A stretch of DNA of 64,000 nt from Lachnospiraceae bacterium (lineage in GTDB: Bacteria; Bacillota; Clostridia; Lachnospirales; Lachnospiraceae). Of this stretch, positions 33,094 through 41,874 are shown in pieces. Where the stretch lies: contig CABJBK010000002.1 of assembly GCA_902363825.1 (NCBI GenBank), positions 124,001-188,000 of the forward strand, read 5' to 3'. The position numbers and the translations under genes were made by a program. The notes beneath the pieces are model-generated. The model did no database searches and was not told where the DNA came from. It saw only the letters and a program-made list of their open reading frames with translations. How positions within the stretch are numbered: the first letter of the stretch is position 1; each line of letters opens with the position of its first letter.

Positions 33094-34516
33094 CCAGATA
33101 ATAAAATCCTTTACATTCTTTTAAGTATACCGGGATCAGTTTTCCGATCATATCTTCGGTTCCCGGCAGATGCACCGTAGAATTATTGGATAATCTTCCC
33201 GTCACCAGATGGGAATCCTGCTCATTGATATGCTCCACCAGCACCTCCATGGTCTTTCCGGTAAGTGCTCCGGCTTTTTGTGCCGCGATCGTCTGTACCC
33301 GCGCAAGCAGGCGGTCAAAACGCGCCTTCACCACTTCCTCCGGTACCTGATCTTCCATCTCCGCTGCCGGTGTTCCGGTACGTTTGGAATAGATAAAGGT
33401 AAACGCGCTATCATAGCCGACTTTTTCCACGACATCCATGGTTTCCATGAAATCTTCATCGGTTTCACCCGGAAATCCTACAATGATGTCTGTGGTAAGC
33501 GCGATATCCGGCACTGCCGCACGGATCTTTTCTACCAGCTCCAGATACTGCTCTTTGGTATAGTGGCGGTTCATGATCTTTAAAAGTCTTGAACTGCCGG
33601 ACTGCAACGGAAGATGCAGATGTTTACAGATTTTTTTCGAATGTTTCATCACTTCGATCAGATCATCCGAGAGATCCTTCGGATGCGAGGTCATAAAACG
33701 GATCCGCTCGAGTCCCTCGATTTTTTCCACTTCCTGTAAAAGCTGCGCAAACGTAACCGGATGCTCTAAATTTTTTCCATAGGAATTGACATTCTGCCCA
33801 AGGAGCATGACCTCAACAACGCCGTCCTCCACCAGATGTTCGATCTCGCGGATGATGTCTTTCGGCTCTCTGCTCCGCTCTCTTCCGCGGACATACGGAA
33901 CGATGCAGTAACTGCAGAAGTTGTTGCAGCCAAACATGATATTGACACCGGACTTAAAGGAATATTTCCGTTCCACTGGAAGATCTTCCACGATCTTGTC
34001 CGTATCCTTCCATACATCCACGACCATCCGGTCTGCTTCTAACGCCTGTACCAGCAGTTCTGCGAATTTATAGATATTATGTGTTCCGAAGATCAGATCC
34101 ACAAAACGGTAACTTGACCTTATCTTTTCAACGACCTTTTCTTCCTGCATCATACAGCCACAGAGTGCGATCATCATGTCGTGATCCTTTTTCTTAAACC
34201 CGTTCAAATAACCAAGTCTTCCATACACCTTGTTATTCGCGTTTTCCCGCACCGTACAGGTATTATAGATCACAAAGTCCGCCTCTTCGGTATCTGTCTC
34301 CACATACCCGATCGTTTCGAGGATACCGGTCAGCTTTTCGGAATCTCTCGCGTTCATCTGACATCCGAACGTTGAGACATGAAAAGTCAGTTTTCTGCCT
34401 TTTTTTTCCTCTAACTGCCGCACATATTCCTTTGCGACCTCCATATAGTAGAACTGGCGCTGCGGCTCCATTTCCGGAACCGGAGTACTCATTTTTACTT
34501 CTGTTAATTCCCTCAT
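33077..34516 (-). CDS. miaB: tRNA-2-methylthio-N6-dimethylallyladenosine synthase MiaB
   Basis: 479 residues. The N-terminal UPF0004 domain has the MiaB form STFGCQMNARDSE, with cysteines in NTCTVRENA and LCGCMMQEE. The radical SAM motif is MFGCNNFCSYCIVPYVRGRE, and a TRAM domain closes the protein. It adds the 2-methylthio group to i6A37 of tRNAs. The N-terminal 40-residue extension is normal for clostridial MiaB. Its stop region overlaps the next gene by 17 bases. Confidence 0.97.
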   Translation of the reverse strand: MRELTEVKMSTPVPEMEPQRQFYYMEVAKEYVRQLEEKKGRKLTFHVSTFGCQMNARDSEKLTGILETIGYVETDTEEADFVIYNTCTVRENANNKVYGRLGYLNGFKKKDHDMMIALCGCMMQEEKVVEKIRSSYRFVDLIFGTHNIYKFAELLVQALEADRMVVDVWKDTDKIVEDLPVERKYSFKSGVNIMFGCNNFCSYCIVPYVRGRERSREPKDIIREIEHLVEDGVVEVMLLGQNVNSYGKNLEHPVTFAQLLQEVEKIEGLERIRFMTSHPKDLSDDLIEVMKHSKKICKHLHLPLQSGSSRLLKIMNRHYTKEQYLELVEKIRAAVPDIALTTDIIVGFPGETDEDFMETMDVVEKVGYDSAFTFIYSKRTGTPAAEMEDQVPEEVVKARFDRLLARVQTIAAQKAGALTGKTMEVLVEHINEQDSHLVTGRLSNNSTVHLPGTEDMIGKLIPVYLKECKGFYYLGEAVE

Positions 34517-34535
34517 AAAATCCTCTTTCTATTTC

Positions 34536-35789
34536 TTACTTTCTGACCTGACCATTTCCATAAATGATATATTTTGTACTGGTCAGCGCAAGCAGTCCCA
34601 TCGGTCCTCTTGCGTGAAGCTTCTGCGTACTGATCCCGATCTCAGCACCAAAGCCAAATTCAAATCCATCCGTAAACCGGGTGGACGCGTTTACATAGAC
34701 CGCAGCCGCATCGACTTCATTTAAAAACTTCTCGGCATTGGTATAATTTTCTGTAATGATCGCTTCCGAATGTCCGGTGTTGTATTTATTGATATGGGCG
34801 ATCGCCTCATCTACCCCGGCAACGGTCTTTGCCGAAATAATATAATCCAGGTATTCCGTTCCCCAGTCTTCCTCGGTTGCTTTCTTTACATCTTCCTGCC
34901 CGGCAAGCGCCTGCATAACCCGCTCATCCCCACGGATCTCAACATGCTTTTCTTTCAAACGCTCCGCAAGCACCGGCATAAAGGCATCCACGATCTTTTC
35001 ATGGATCACGATCGATTCACAGGCATTGCAGACCCCGATACGCTGTGTTTTTGCATTGTAGATGATGTTGACTGCCATGTCAAAGTCCGCGCTCTCGTCC
35101 ACAAAAATATGACAGTTTCCGGTTCCCGTCTCAATGACCGGAACCGTCGCATTCTTCACCACGGTACGGATCAGTCCGGCGCCTCCGCGCGGGATCAGGA
35201 CATCCACATAGCCATTCATCCGCATGAATTTTTCCGCCGTCTCATGGCTTGTATCACAAATTAACTGGATCGCTGTTTCCGGAAGAGAAAGTTCACCCAG
35301 TGTATGCTGGATGCTCTCTACGATCGCCTGATTGGAATGTAACGCATCACTGCCGCCCTTTAAAATAACGACATTTCCCGTTTTAAAGCACAGCGCAAAC
35401 GCATCTGCCGTTACATTTGGTCTTGCTTCATAGATGATCCCGACAACTCCGAGCGGAACGCGTTTCTGTCCGATCAGAAGACCGTTCGGACGTTTTTTCA
35501 TAGAAAGAACCTCTCCGATCGGGTCTTCCAGGGCAGCGACCTGACAAAGACCTTCTGCCATCTGGGCGATCCTTGCTTCGGTCAGCAAAAGACGATCCAG
35601 CAAACCGTCTGACATTCCCTTTTTTTTGCCGTTTTCCATATCGACCGCATTGGCGCTCAAGATCTTTTCTTTATCTTTTTTCAGATTCTCTGCCGCTTTC
35701 TGCAATACCTCATTCTTCGTGTTGGTATCGAGTACACGCATCACACTCTCTGCTTCTTTTGCCTTTTTCCCAATCTCTTCCAACTGCAT
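34536..35789 (-). CDS. proA: Glutamate-5-semialdehyde dehydrogenase (gamma-glutamyl phosphate reductase)
   Basis: 417 residues, the usual ProA length. The aldehyde dehydrogenase fold is seen from [30 protein letters not shown], the catalytic cysteine in [12 protein letters not shown] and the C-terminal [16 protein letters not shown]. It reduces gamma-glutamyl phosphate with NADPH in proline synthesis. proB (36558-37406) is separated from it by the cyclo-ligase and DUF896 genes, which is slightly unusual. Confidence 0.97.
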   Translation of the reverse strand: MQLEEIGKKAKEAESVMRVLDTNTKNEVLQKAAENLKKDKEKILSANAVDMENGKKKGMSDGLLDRLLLTEARIAQMAEGLCQVAALEDPIGEVLSMKKRPNGLLIGQKRVPLGVVGIIYEARPNVTADAFALCFKTGNVVILKGGSDALHSNQAIVESIQHTLGELSLPETAIQLICDTSHETAEKFMRMNGYVDVLIPRGGAGLIRTVVKNATVPVIETGTGNCHIFVDESADFDMAVNIIYNAKTQRIGVCNACESIVIHEKIVDAFMPVLAERLKEKHVEIRGDERVMQALAGQEDVKKATEEDWGTEYLDYIISAKTVAGVDEAIAHINKYNTGHSEAIITENYTNAEKFLNEVDAAAVYVNASTRFTDGFEFGFGAEIGISTQKLHARGPMGLLALTSTKYIIYGNGQVRK

Positions 35790-35793
35790 TCCC

Positions 35794-36351
35794 TTATCCT
35801 CCTATTTTTGTTATTCCATCCTCCGTCACCAGATACTGCATACGCACATCCTGTGGTTCTGCCGGTATCTGACCGGTCACCTGCATCCGGTACGCGATCC
35901 CTGCCCGGATACAATCCGGATGTGCCGTAAGATAACGGTCATAATATCCTTTTCCGTAGCCTGCCCGGTTTCCAAATCCGTCAAATACCACGCCGGGAAT
36001 TAAGATCAGCTCCGGCACTACGGGTTCTGCACAGGATTCTACCGGTTCCATCACATGAAAGCATCCTTCTTCCAGCTGCGAGAAATCCGAAATCTCATAA
36101 AATTCCATATTTTCTCCGCTCACTCTGGGGAAACAGGTCTTTTTTCCCGCCGCCCACGCTTTTGTTACCAGACCGGTCAGCTGTACTTCACTGCCAAGCG
36201 GATAATAAAATCCTACGCGCTCCGCCTCATGATACCATGCGCTGTTTTCAACCGCGGCACAGATGGCTTCTGACATCACCCGCACGCTTTCCTCGTTTAG
36301 CATTGCCCGCTTTTGTTTGTAGCTTTTTCTAATTTGCGCTTTTGTTTCCAT
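35794..36351 (-). CDS. 5-formyltetrahydrofolate cyclo-ligase
   Basis: 185 residues from the ATG at 36351 (CGGAGA upstream). It opens [15 protein letters not shown]. The nucleotide-binding region [20 protein letters not shown] with following [10 protein letters not shown] is the family signature. It converts 5-formyl-THF to 5,10-methenyl-THF with ATP, recycling folate. The start overlaps the DUF896 gene by 23 bases; proA follows after 4 bases. Confidence 0.94.
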   Translation of the reverse strand: METKAQIRKSYKQKRAMLNEESVRVMSEAICAAVENSAWYHEAERVGFYYPLGSEVQLTGLVTKAWAAGKKTCFPRVSGENMEFYEISDFSQLEEGCFHVMEPVESCAEPVVPELILIPGVVFDGFGNRAGYGKGYYDRYLTAHPDCIRAGIAYRMQVTGQIPAEPQDVRMQYLVTEDGITKIGG

Positions 36352-36553
36352 ATTTTTCTCCGAGATTTTCCACGGAGCCATCCGCATTCTGGATATCAAT
36401 ATTGTCCAGCTGACTCTTTAAATTTTTCCGGACACTCGCGACGAACTCCTGTCTTAAGATTGCCTGTTCCTCGCGTTCGGCCTCTGTAAGTCCTTCTGCT
36501 TTTGATTTTTTATACAATTCATTGATCCTTGCGATCTTGCTGTCGTTCATCAT
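36329..36553 (-). CDS. DUF896 domain protein (YnzC family)
   Basis: 74 residues, helical: ARINELYKKSKAEGLTEAER followed by EEQAILRQEF and NLKSQLDNIDI are the DUF896/YnzC pattern. YnzC is a short two-helix protein; in Bacillus it lies in the yneA SOS operon and its role is uncertain. Here it sits between proB and the cyclo-ligase, overlapping the latter. Confidence 0.92.
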   Translation of the reverse strand: MMNDSKIARINELYKKSKAEGLTEAEREEQAILRQEFVASVRKNLKSQLDNIDIQNADGSVENLGEKYGNKSAN

Positions 36554-36557
36554 TTCT

Positions 36558-37406
36558 TTACCCTATACTTTCTTCAATATAATCCGCAATATAAAAATCT
36601 TCATTTTTATTTGCCCGGAACAAGGTTCCTACATAATCATCCTCAAATATCTTATGGATGATCCCGACATCCTCACCGTTTGCGATGACCATGTCCGCTC
36701 CGGAAAGTGTCGCGATATGTGCCGCTGTCAGCTTGGTCGCCATACCGCCTGTCCCGACATCACTGCCTGTCGATCCCTTTGCCATATGTAAGATCTGATT
36801 ATCCAGTTTTTCCACCACACGAACCAGTTTTGCGTCTTTATTCTTGTGTGGATCATCGGTAAACAACCCGTCAATGTCCGATAACAGAATCAGAAGATCC
36901 GCGCCCACCAGCGATGCCACGATGGCGGAAAGCGTATCATTGTCACCAAAGCACATTTCATAGGTAGATATCGTATCATTCTCATTTACGATCGGGATCA
37001 CGCCAAGATGAAACAGCTCCTCAAACGTATTCTGCGCATTCTTGCGTGAAACATTGTTGATCATTGTATTCTTCGTCATCAGAACCTGTCCGACCATCTG
37101 GTTGTATTCCGCAAACATTTTCTGATAGATCATCATGAGCTTTGCCTGCCCCACTGCGGCACACGCCTGCTTGACCGAAGTGTTTTTCGGCCGTTCCGTC
37201 AGACCGATGGTCTTTCTTCCGGTTGCGATAGCTCCGGAAGATACCAGGCAGACATCCATTCCCTGATTGCGCAGATCACACAGTTCTCTCGCAAGATGCT
37301 CCATCTTGATCAGGTTCATGTCCCCGGTTTCGGGATGCTGTAACGAAGACGAACCGATTTTTACAACGACACGCCGATTTCTGGTTTCCTGTTTTTTATC
37401 TTCCAT
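36558..37406 (-). CDS. proB: Glutamate 5-kinase (short form without PUA domain)
   Basis: 282 residues from the ATG at 37406 (GAGG upstream). The amino acid kinase fold is shown by RRVVVKIGSSSLQH, VSSGAIATGRKTIGL, NENDTIST and ASLVGADLLILLSDIDGLF, plus GTGGMATKLTAA. It phosphorylates glutamate, the first step of proline synthesis, and is normally feedback-inhibited by proline. The C-terminal PUA domain of E. coli ProB is missing, as in many Firmicutes. Confidence 0.95.
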   Translation of the reverse strand: MEDKKQETRNRRVVVKIGSSSLQHPETGDMNLIKMEHLARELCDLRNQGMDVCLVSSGAIATGRKTIGLTERPKNTSVKQACAAVGQAKLMMIYQKMFAEYNQMVGQVLMTKNTMINNVSRKNAQNTFEELFHLGVIPIVNENDTISTYEMCFGDNDTLSAIVASLVGADLLILLSDIDGLFTDDPHKNKDAKLVRVVEKLDNQILHMAKGSTGSDVGTGGMATKLTAAHIATLSGADMVIANGEDVGIIHKIFEDDYVGTLFRANKNEDFYIADYIEESIG

Positions 37407-37501
37407 TTTATAAGGCCTCATTATTTTCTTAATATTCACTAACTATATACTTTACCATATCTCCCCCGAAAAATCATCTCCTATTTCATTTTTATCGCAT
37501 C

Positions 37502-37530
37502 TTGTCTACTCCGCGCGGTTGTGCTATCTT
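37502..37530 (+). promoter_or_regulatory. Promoter of apbE
   Basis: TTGTCT (37502-37507), 17 bases, TATCTT (37525-37530) with a TGC extension just before the -10 box; the gene starts about 43 bases downstream. Confidence 0.6.
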
Positions 37531-37572
37531 AGATAGGTGTAAAACAAATGAATAGAAAAGGAATTATAGCTT

Positions 37573-38595
37573 ATGCGTAAAAAAATATTGTCTGTTCTCG
37601 GCATTCTCGTTTTCGCGGGGCTGATCTATGGTGTCTACCGGAATTCTTCTGTCGAAGAGACCGATACCTCTATCTCCAAAACAGGATTTTATTTTGATAC
37701 TGTGATCAAGATCACGCTCTATAATTCGGATGATGCCGACTACCTCGATGGATGTTTTGCATTGGCGGACAAATATGAGAATCTGCTCAGTGCCACGATC
37801 GAATCAAGCGATGTTTCAAAGATCAACGCCGCGAACGGATCTCCGGTCACCGTCTCCCCCGAGACAGCAGAACTGATCCGGGAAGGGATCGATTACGGCA
37901 CTTTAAGCAGCGGACAGTTTGACATCACGATCGGAAAGCTTTCCTCTCTCTGGGATTTTTCCGAAAATCCGGGTATCGTACCGGATGCCGATGCCATCGC
38001 CTCTGCGGTATCCACCATCAACTATCAGAACATAACGGTGTCCGGAAATACCGTTACCTTAAATGATCCAGACGAAGCGATCGACCTCGGCGGCATTGCC
38101 AAAGGCTTCATCGCCGATAAAATGAAGGCCTACTTGAACGAGAACGGGATCACAAGCGGCATTATCAATCTTGGCGGCAACGTTTTAATCATTGGGCCAA
38201 AAGAGGACGGTTCTGACTACCGGATCGGCATCCAAAAGCCATTCTCGGATACCGGAACCGCACTTGCCACCGTATCCATCCCGGATGGTACCGTAGTCAG
38301 CTCCGGCGTCTATGAACGGTATTTCAAAAAAGACGGTGTGTTGTATCACCATCTTTTGAATCCGAAAACCGGATATCCTTATGAAAATGATCTGACCGGC
38401 GTCACGATCATCTGCTCCCGTTCTGTTGACGGGGACGGACTGAGCACCACCTGTTTTTCCCTCGGACTGGAAGACGGAATGAAACTGATCGAATCACTTC
38501 CTGACACCGAAGCAATCTTTATCACGTCCGATGGAGAGCTTCATACTTCTTCCGGTATCGGAACCACCATTCCGTTTCAGATGATGCAGGAATAA
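37573..38595 (+). CDS. apbE: FAD:protein FMN transferase (ApbE), membrane-anchored
   Basis: 340 residues: an N-terminal hydrophobic anchor (about 5-22, no lipobox cysteine) and the ApbE domain with YFDTVIKITLYN, IDLGGIAKGFIADKM, INLGGNVLIIGP and HLLNPKTGYPYEND. ApbE uses FAD to attach FMN through a phosphoester bond to threonine in S/T-G-A-T motifs on exported proteins. RnfG and RnfD, encoded just beyond (39176-44158), both carry such motifs, so they are the likely clients. Confidence 0.95.
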   Translation: MRKKILSVLGILVFAGLIYGVYRNSSVEETDTSISKTGFYFDTVIKITLYNSDDADYLDGCFALADKYENLLSATIESSDVSKINAANGSPVTVSPETAELIREGIDYGTLSSGQFDITIGKLSSLWDFSENPGIVPDADAIASAVSTINYQNITVSGNTVTLNDPDEAIDLGGIAKGFIADKMKAYLNENGITSGIINLGGNVLIIGPKEDGSDYRIGIQKPFSDTGTALATVSIPDGTVVSSGVYERYFKKDGVLYHHLLNPKTGYPYENDLTGVTIICSRSVDGDGLSTTCFSLGLEDGMKLIESLPDTEAIFITSDGELHTSSGIGTTIPFQMMQE

Positions 38596-38611
38596 CAAAA
38601 AACGCTGTTAC

Positions 38612-38647
38612 AAAAAGGACTTTCACCCAAAGGTAAAAGTCCTTTTT
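38612..38647. terminator. Terminator after apbE, shared with the convergent HPr-like gene
   Basis: AAAAAGGACTTT (38612-38623) pairs with AAAGTCCTTTTT (38636-38647) around a 12-base loop, with T runs on both strands. Confidence 0.85.
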
Positions 38648-38656
38648 TGATACAGT

Positions 38657-38893
38657 CTATTCTACCACATAGTCCTGTATATTCTGAATGATCTTTCCCG
38701 CCTCAGCGTCATCCGCATGTATGGATAACTGCGCACACTTTTTCAGATTCAGGCTCATCACGCCGATCATTGACTTTGCATCCACACATCCGCGTCCGGA
38801 TTCGAGATCAAAGTTGCAGTTAAATTTTTGCAGAATCTGAATAAATTTTCCCACTTTTTCCGGGGAATTCAATAATACATTCACCTTTTTCAT
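38657..38893 (-). CDS. HPr-like (Crh-like) protein: Ser46 region kept, catalytic His15 missing
   Basis: 78 residues from the ATG at 38893; a TTG at 38902 with AGGAAAAGG just upstream could add three. AKSMIGVMSLNL reproduces the regulatory site of HPr (Ser41 here equals Ser46). The catalytic region reads LLNSPEKVGKF: aligned without gaps from Ser46, His15 becomes Ser10 and Arg17 becomes Glu12. It therefore cannot carry phosphate from EI but could be phosphorylated by HPr kinase, like Bacillus Crh. It has its own promoter. It is the complement of the Ser46-less HPr at 12809-13066. Confidence 0.88.
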   Translation of the reverse strand: MKKVNVLLNSPEKVGKFIQILQKFNCNFDLESGRGCVDAKSMIGVMSLNLKKCAQLSIHADDAEAGKIIQNIQDYVVE

Positions 38894-38934
38894 AACATCC
38901 AATACCCTTTTCCTACATAATTCATTACTTAATA

Positions 38935-38963
38935 AATATACACTGAAACGTATCTATTTACAA
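38935..38963 (-). promoter_or_regulatory. Promoter of the HPr-like gene
   Basis: Minus strand TTGTAA (38958-38963), 17 bases, TATATT (38935-38940). The rest of the gap up to 39124 holds no gene; a near-palindrome TGAAAACATTTTCA at 39075-39088 is only loosely like a CcpA site. Confidence 0.65.
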
Positions 38964-39124
38964 CCACTGCTCAAAGATTTGTCAGTATGGCAATATTTTC
39001 CGATAAATATGTGCTTTTCTGACATTTTTCCCGTTTTTTCTGCATGTTTTTGGAAAGTGATGTTGTCATATGTATGAAAACATTTTCATATATTCCACTT
39101 TTTTCAGTCACATTGCTGTAATAC

Positions 39125-39158
39125 AAAAGAGGAATGCACTTTCATGCATCCCTCTTTT
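39125..39158 (-). terminator. Terminator of the rnf operon
   Basis: On the minus strand AAAAGAGGGATGCA pairs with TGCATTCCTCTTTT around a six-base loop; one G:T pair. It lies 17 bases after the rnfB stop. Confidence 0.8.
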
Positions 39159-39175
39159 TCGTTTTCCAATTTTTA

Positions 39176-39967
39176 CTATAAAATGATCTTCTTCGGGCAC
39201 TTCTGCGCACATACGCCACAGCCGGTACACTTTGTCTGATCAATATAAGCAACATTGTCAATCACATGAACCGCGTCGCTCGGGCAGTTCTTCTCACAGA
39301 GATGACAGCCGATACATCCGACAGAGCATGCTTTCATAACATCTTTACCTTTATCTTTGGAACTGCACTGTACCAGATGTTTTGCATCATACGGTACCAG
39401 TTCGATCAAATGTTTCGGACATGCCGCAACACATTTACCACAGGCTTTACATACTTCTTTGTCAACCTTTGCGATACCGTCTACGATATGGATCGCGTCA
39501 AACGGACAAGCCTTTACACAGCTGCCATATCCAAGACAGCCATAGTTACAGGATTTTGGTCCGCCATTCGGTACGAATGCCATTGCCGCGCAATCTTCCA
39601 CACCGGTATACTCATAATCACGATTTGCCTTTTCACAGTTTCCTGCACATTTTACAAAGGCAACCTGTTTTGCGCCTTCTTCTGCCTTGACGCCCATGAT
39701 CTCACCAACTTTAGCGGCAACCGGAGCTCCACCGACCGGACACTGATTGACCGGAGCTTCACCCTTTACAATTGCAGCAGCAAGACCGGAACATCCGGCA
39801 TAACCACAACCACCACAGTTGTTTCCCGGAAGAACGCCAAGAATGGCTTCTTCTCTCTCATCTACTTCTACTTTGAACTTTTCTCCGGCGATTCCAAGGA
39901 AAAATCCAATAAGAATACCTACGCATCCAACTACAATGGCTGCAGTAATAATCGCTGTTACGCTCAT
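39176..39967 (-). CDS. rnfB: Rnf complex subunit B (polyferredoxin)
   Basis: 263 residues. One N-terminal membrane helix is followed by the RnfB cluster domain (NNCGGCGYAGCSGLAAAIV and NQCPVGG) and three or four further 4Fe-4S motifs: YGSCVKACP, CKACGKCVAACP, CIGCHLCEKNCP and CTGCGVCAQKCP. It takes electrons from reduced ferredoxin and feeds the Rnf membrane complex. It is the last gene of the operon, order C-D-G-E-A-B, as in Acetobacterium and clostridia. Confidence 0.96.
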   Translation of the reverse strand: MSVTAIITAAIVVGCVGILIGFFLGIAGEKFKVEVDEREEAILGVLPGNNCGGCGYAGCSGLAAAIVKGEAPVNQCPVGGAPVAAKVGEIMGVKAEEGAKQVAFVKCAGNCEKANRDYEYTGVEDCAAMAFVPNGGPKSCNYGCLGYGSCVKACPFDAIHIVDGIAKVDKEVCKACGKCVAACPKHLIELVPYDAKHLVQCSSKDKGKDVMKACSVGCIGCHLCEKNCPSDAVHVIDNVAYIDQTKCTGCGVCAQKCPKKIIL

Positions 39968-39980
39968 TTTATTTTCCCTC

Positions 39981-40556
39981 CTAAATCATACCTGAAAATC
40001 CCATAAATGCGATTGACATCAGGCAAGCTGTGATCAAAACGATCGCTGTTCCCTGAAATGTCTTCGGGATATCATTATATTCAATCTTTTCACGAAGTCC
40101 AGCCATAAGTACAATAGCAATGAAAAATCCGAATGCTGTTGCAAAACCGTTGATCACGCTTTCCAAGATACCATATTCCTTTGTAACGTTGGTCAGGCAG
40201 ACACCAAGTACCGCACAGTTTGTTGTGATAAGTGGCAGATATACGCCCAATGACTCATACAATGGAGGCATTGATTTTTTCAAAAACATTTCTACAAACT
40301 GAACGAGTGCCGCAATCACAAGGATGTATACGATTGTCTTCAGATAATCAATATTTAACGGTAACAGGATAAACTTGTAAATCAGTGCCGTGATAAAGGA
40401 CGAGATCGTAATTACGAAAATTACCGCTCCGCCCATGCCGGCAGCTGTCTCTGTTTTCTTGGATACACCTAAGAACGGACAGATACCAAGGAACTGACTT
40501 AATACAACGTTGTTTACGATTGCAGCTCCAACTGCAAGTAAAATTAATTCTTTCAT
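39981..40556 (-). CDS. rnfA: Rnf complex subunit A
   Basis: 191 residues with six membrane segments; NNVVLSQFLGICPFLGVSKK near the N terminus and GLREKIEYNDIPKTFQGTAI near the C terminus are family hallmarks. The conserved cysteine in LGICPF and that in TTNCAVLGVCL are thought to hold a membrane-embedded 2Fe-2S cluster with RnfE. Inner membrane subunit. Confidence 0.96.
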   Translation of the reverse strand: MKELILLAVGAAIVNNVVLSQFLGICPFLGVSKKTETAAGMGGAVIFVITISSFITALIYKFILLPLNIDYLKTIVYILVIAALVQFVEMFLKKSMPPLYESLGVYLPLITTNCAVLGVCLTNVTKEYGILESVINGFATAFGFFIAIVLMAGLREKIEYNDIPKTFQGTAIVLITACLMSIAFMGFSGMI

Positions 40557-40570
40557 CTGTATCTATCCCC

Positions 40571-41266
40571 CTATTCTGCTTTTTTGCCGGTACACATTGC
40601 AGACTGACCACAGGATGCACAATCTCCTGTCAGGCAGCCAGACGGCTCTGCAAGCGGTTTTCCCTTTGCATCCATCTTCTTACGGATGATGTTCATTCCT
40701 GCTACGAGGAAAGAAAGTACAAGGAATGCTCCAGGTGCCATTACGAAAATTGTGATCGGTGTAAACCAGCTTAAAGAAAGTACCTGGAAACCGAAAAGCT
40801 GTCCGGCGCCAAGGAACTCTCTGACAAGACCGATACTGGTAAGTCCTACGGTAAATCCAAGTCCCATTCCAAGTCCGTCAAAGATAGACGGTACTACCGG
40901 GTTCTTGGATGCATAGCTTTCCGCACGTCCAAGGATGATACAGTTTACTACGATAAGTGGAATGTAAACACCAAGGGATGCTGACAGGCTCGGCGTATAA
41001 GCTTCCATGATAAACTGTACCACGGTAACCAGTGACGCAACGATCACGATGTATGCCGGCATACGGACACCGCCCGGGATCACCTTACGGAATGCTGAGA
41101 TCAAAAGGTTTGATAAAATAAGTACTACGGTTGTGGAAAGTCCCATTCCGAGTCCGTTGATCGCTGAGGATGTAACCGCAAGTGTCGGACACATACCAAG
41201 CATCAGTACGAAGGTCGGGTTTTCCTTAATAATACCGTTATACAGACGTTCTACATTTTTATTCAT
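40571..41266 (-). CDS. rnfE: Rnf complex subunit E with a cysteine-rich C-terminal tail
   Basis: 231 residues with six membrane segments, homologous to RnfA: NPTFVLMLGMCPTLAVT and IVVNCIILGRAESYA. After the last helix there is a tail of about 35 residues containing GCLTGDCASCGQSAMC, four cysteines within 16 residues, not needed for the membrane core. The start shares one base with the rnfG stop. Confidence 0.95.
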   Translation of the reverse strand: MNKNVERLYNGIIKENPTFVLMLGMCPTLAVTSSAINGLGMGLSTTVVLILSNLLISAFRKVIPGGVRMPAYIVIVASLVTVVQFIMEAYTPSLSASLGVYIPLIVVNCIILGRAESYASKNPVVPSIFDGLGMGLGFTVGLTSIGLVREFLGAGQLFGFQVLSLSWFTPITIFVMAPGAFLVLSFLVAGMNIIRKKMDAKGKPLAEPSGCLTGDCASCGQSAMCTGKKAE

Positions 41267-41874
41267 TACTGTGCACCTCCCAAATCACTGTTGAAATATG
41301 CAAGTGCAGCATTTACACCATTTGCCATTGCTCTGGAAGTAATGGTCGCACCAGAGATGGACTCGATCTGATTATCAGAAGAAGGTGCCTGTTTTACTAC
41401 TTCAAAAGAATCTACTTTTTTGTTCTGGAACTGTGAGTAGAAATCTTCATCTTCCGCTTTCATACCAAGACCAGGTGTCTCACTGATACTTGTAATGGAA
41501 TAACCGTTTACGGTTCCATCGCTCTGGATACCAACGGAAAATGTGATGTTTGCCTGGCTGGCATCTTTGGCTGTTACGGTAATAACATAACCGATGACAT
41601 TGCCGCTTGCGTCCAGTGCTTCCTGTGCATCATCAACAGAATCTTCATATCCCTGTGCCACAACTGTTTCGGTAGCGGCATCTTTGTCAAATCCGTCTAC
41701 TGCCTGGAAAGAATCCGCATCTTCAAACACTTTCTGATATGCTGCCTGTGTTGTAGCCAGGTTTGCAGCTTCGATCGGTGCCTTTGTAATTTCATGTACG
41801 AGTCCGAGGATCAGACCGAGAACCAATGTGAAAGCCGTTAAAATAAGGGCATCATGAACAATTTTCTTATTCAT
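41266..41874 (-). CDS. rnfG: Rnf complex subunit G (covalent FMN protein)
   Basis: 202 residues: an N-terminal membrane anchor (about 9-28) and an extracytoplasmic FMN-binding domain. The flavinylation motif SGATITSRAM places FMN on the threonine. ETPGLGMKAEDEDF is the other family signature. ApbE encoded nearby should attach the flavin. It overlaps rnfD by 8 bases. Confidence 0.96.
   Translation of the reverse strand: MNKKIVHDALILTAFTLVLGLILGLVHEITKAPIEAANLATTQAAYQKVFEDADSFQAVDGFDKDAATETVVAQGYEDSVDDAQEALDASGNVIGYVITVTAKDASQANITFSVGIQSDGTVNGYSITSISETPGLGMKAEDEDFYSQFQNKKVDSFEVVKQAPSSDNQIESISGATITSRAMANGVNAALAYFNSDLGGAQ

Noticed and set aside
36558..37406. proB lacking the PUA domain as a truncation
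   Set aside because: The short form ends cleanly at a natural stop and is common in Firmicutes; not a broken gene.
39075..39088. Near-palindrome TGAAAACATTTTCA resembling a CcpA (cre) site
   Set aside because: The central CG of the cre consensus is CA, and it lies over 100 bases upstream of the HPr-like gene's promoter, so I do not call it.
39266..40006. 246-codon plus-strand open frame opposite rnfB/rnfA
   Set aside because: It is a mirror of strongly supported rnf genes; the translated product is Cys/Phe/Thr-rich with no recognisable domain, and no ribosome site is present.
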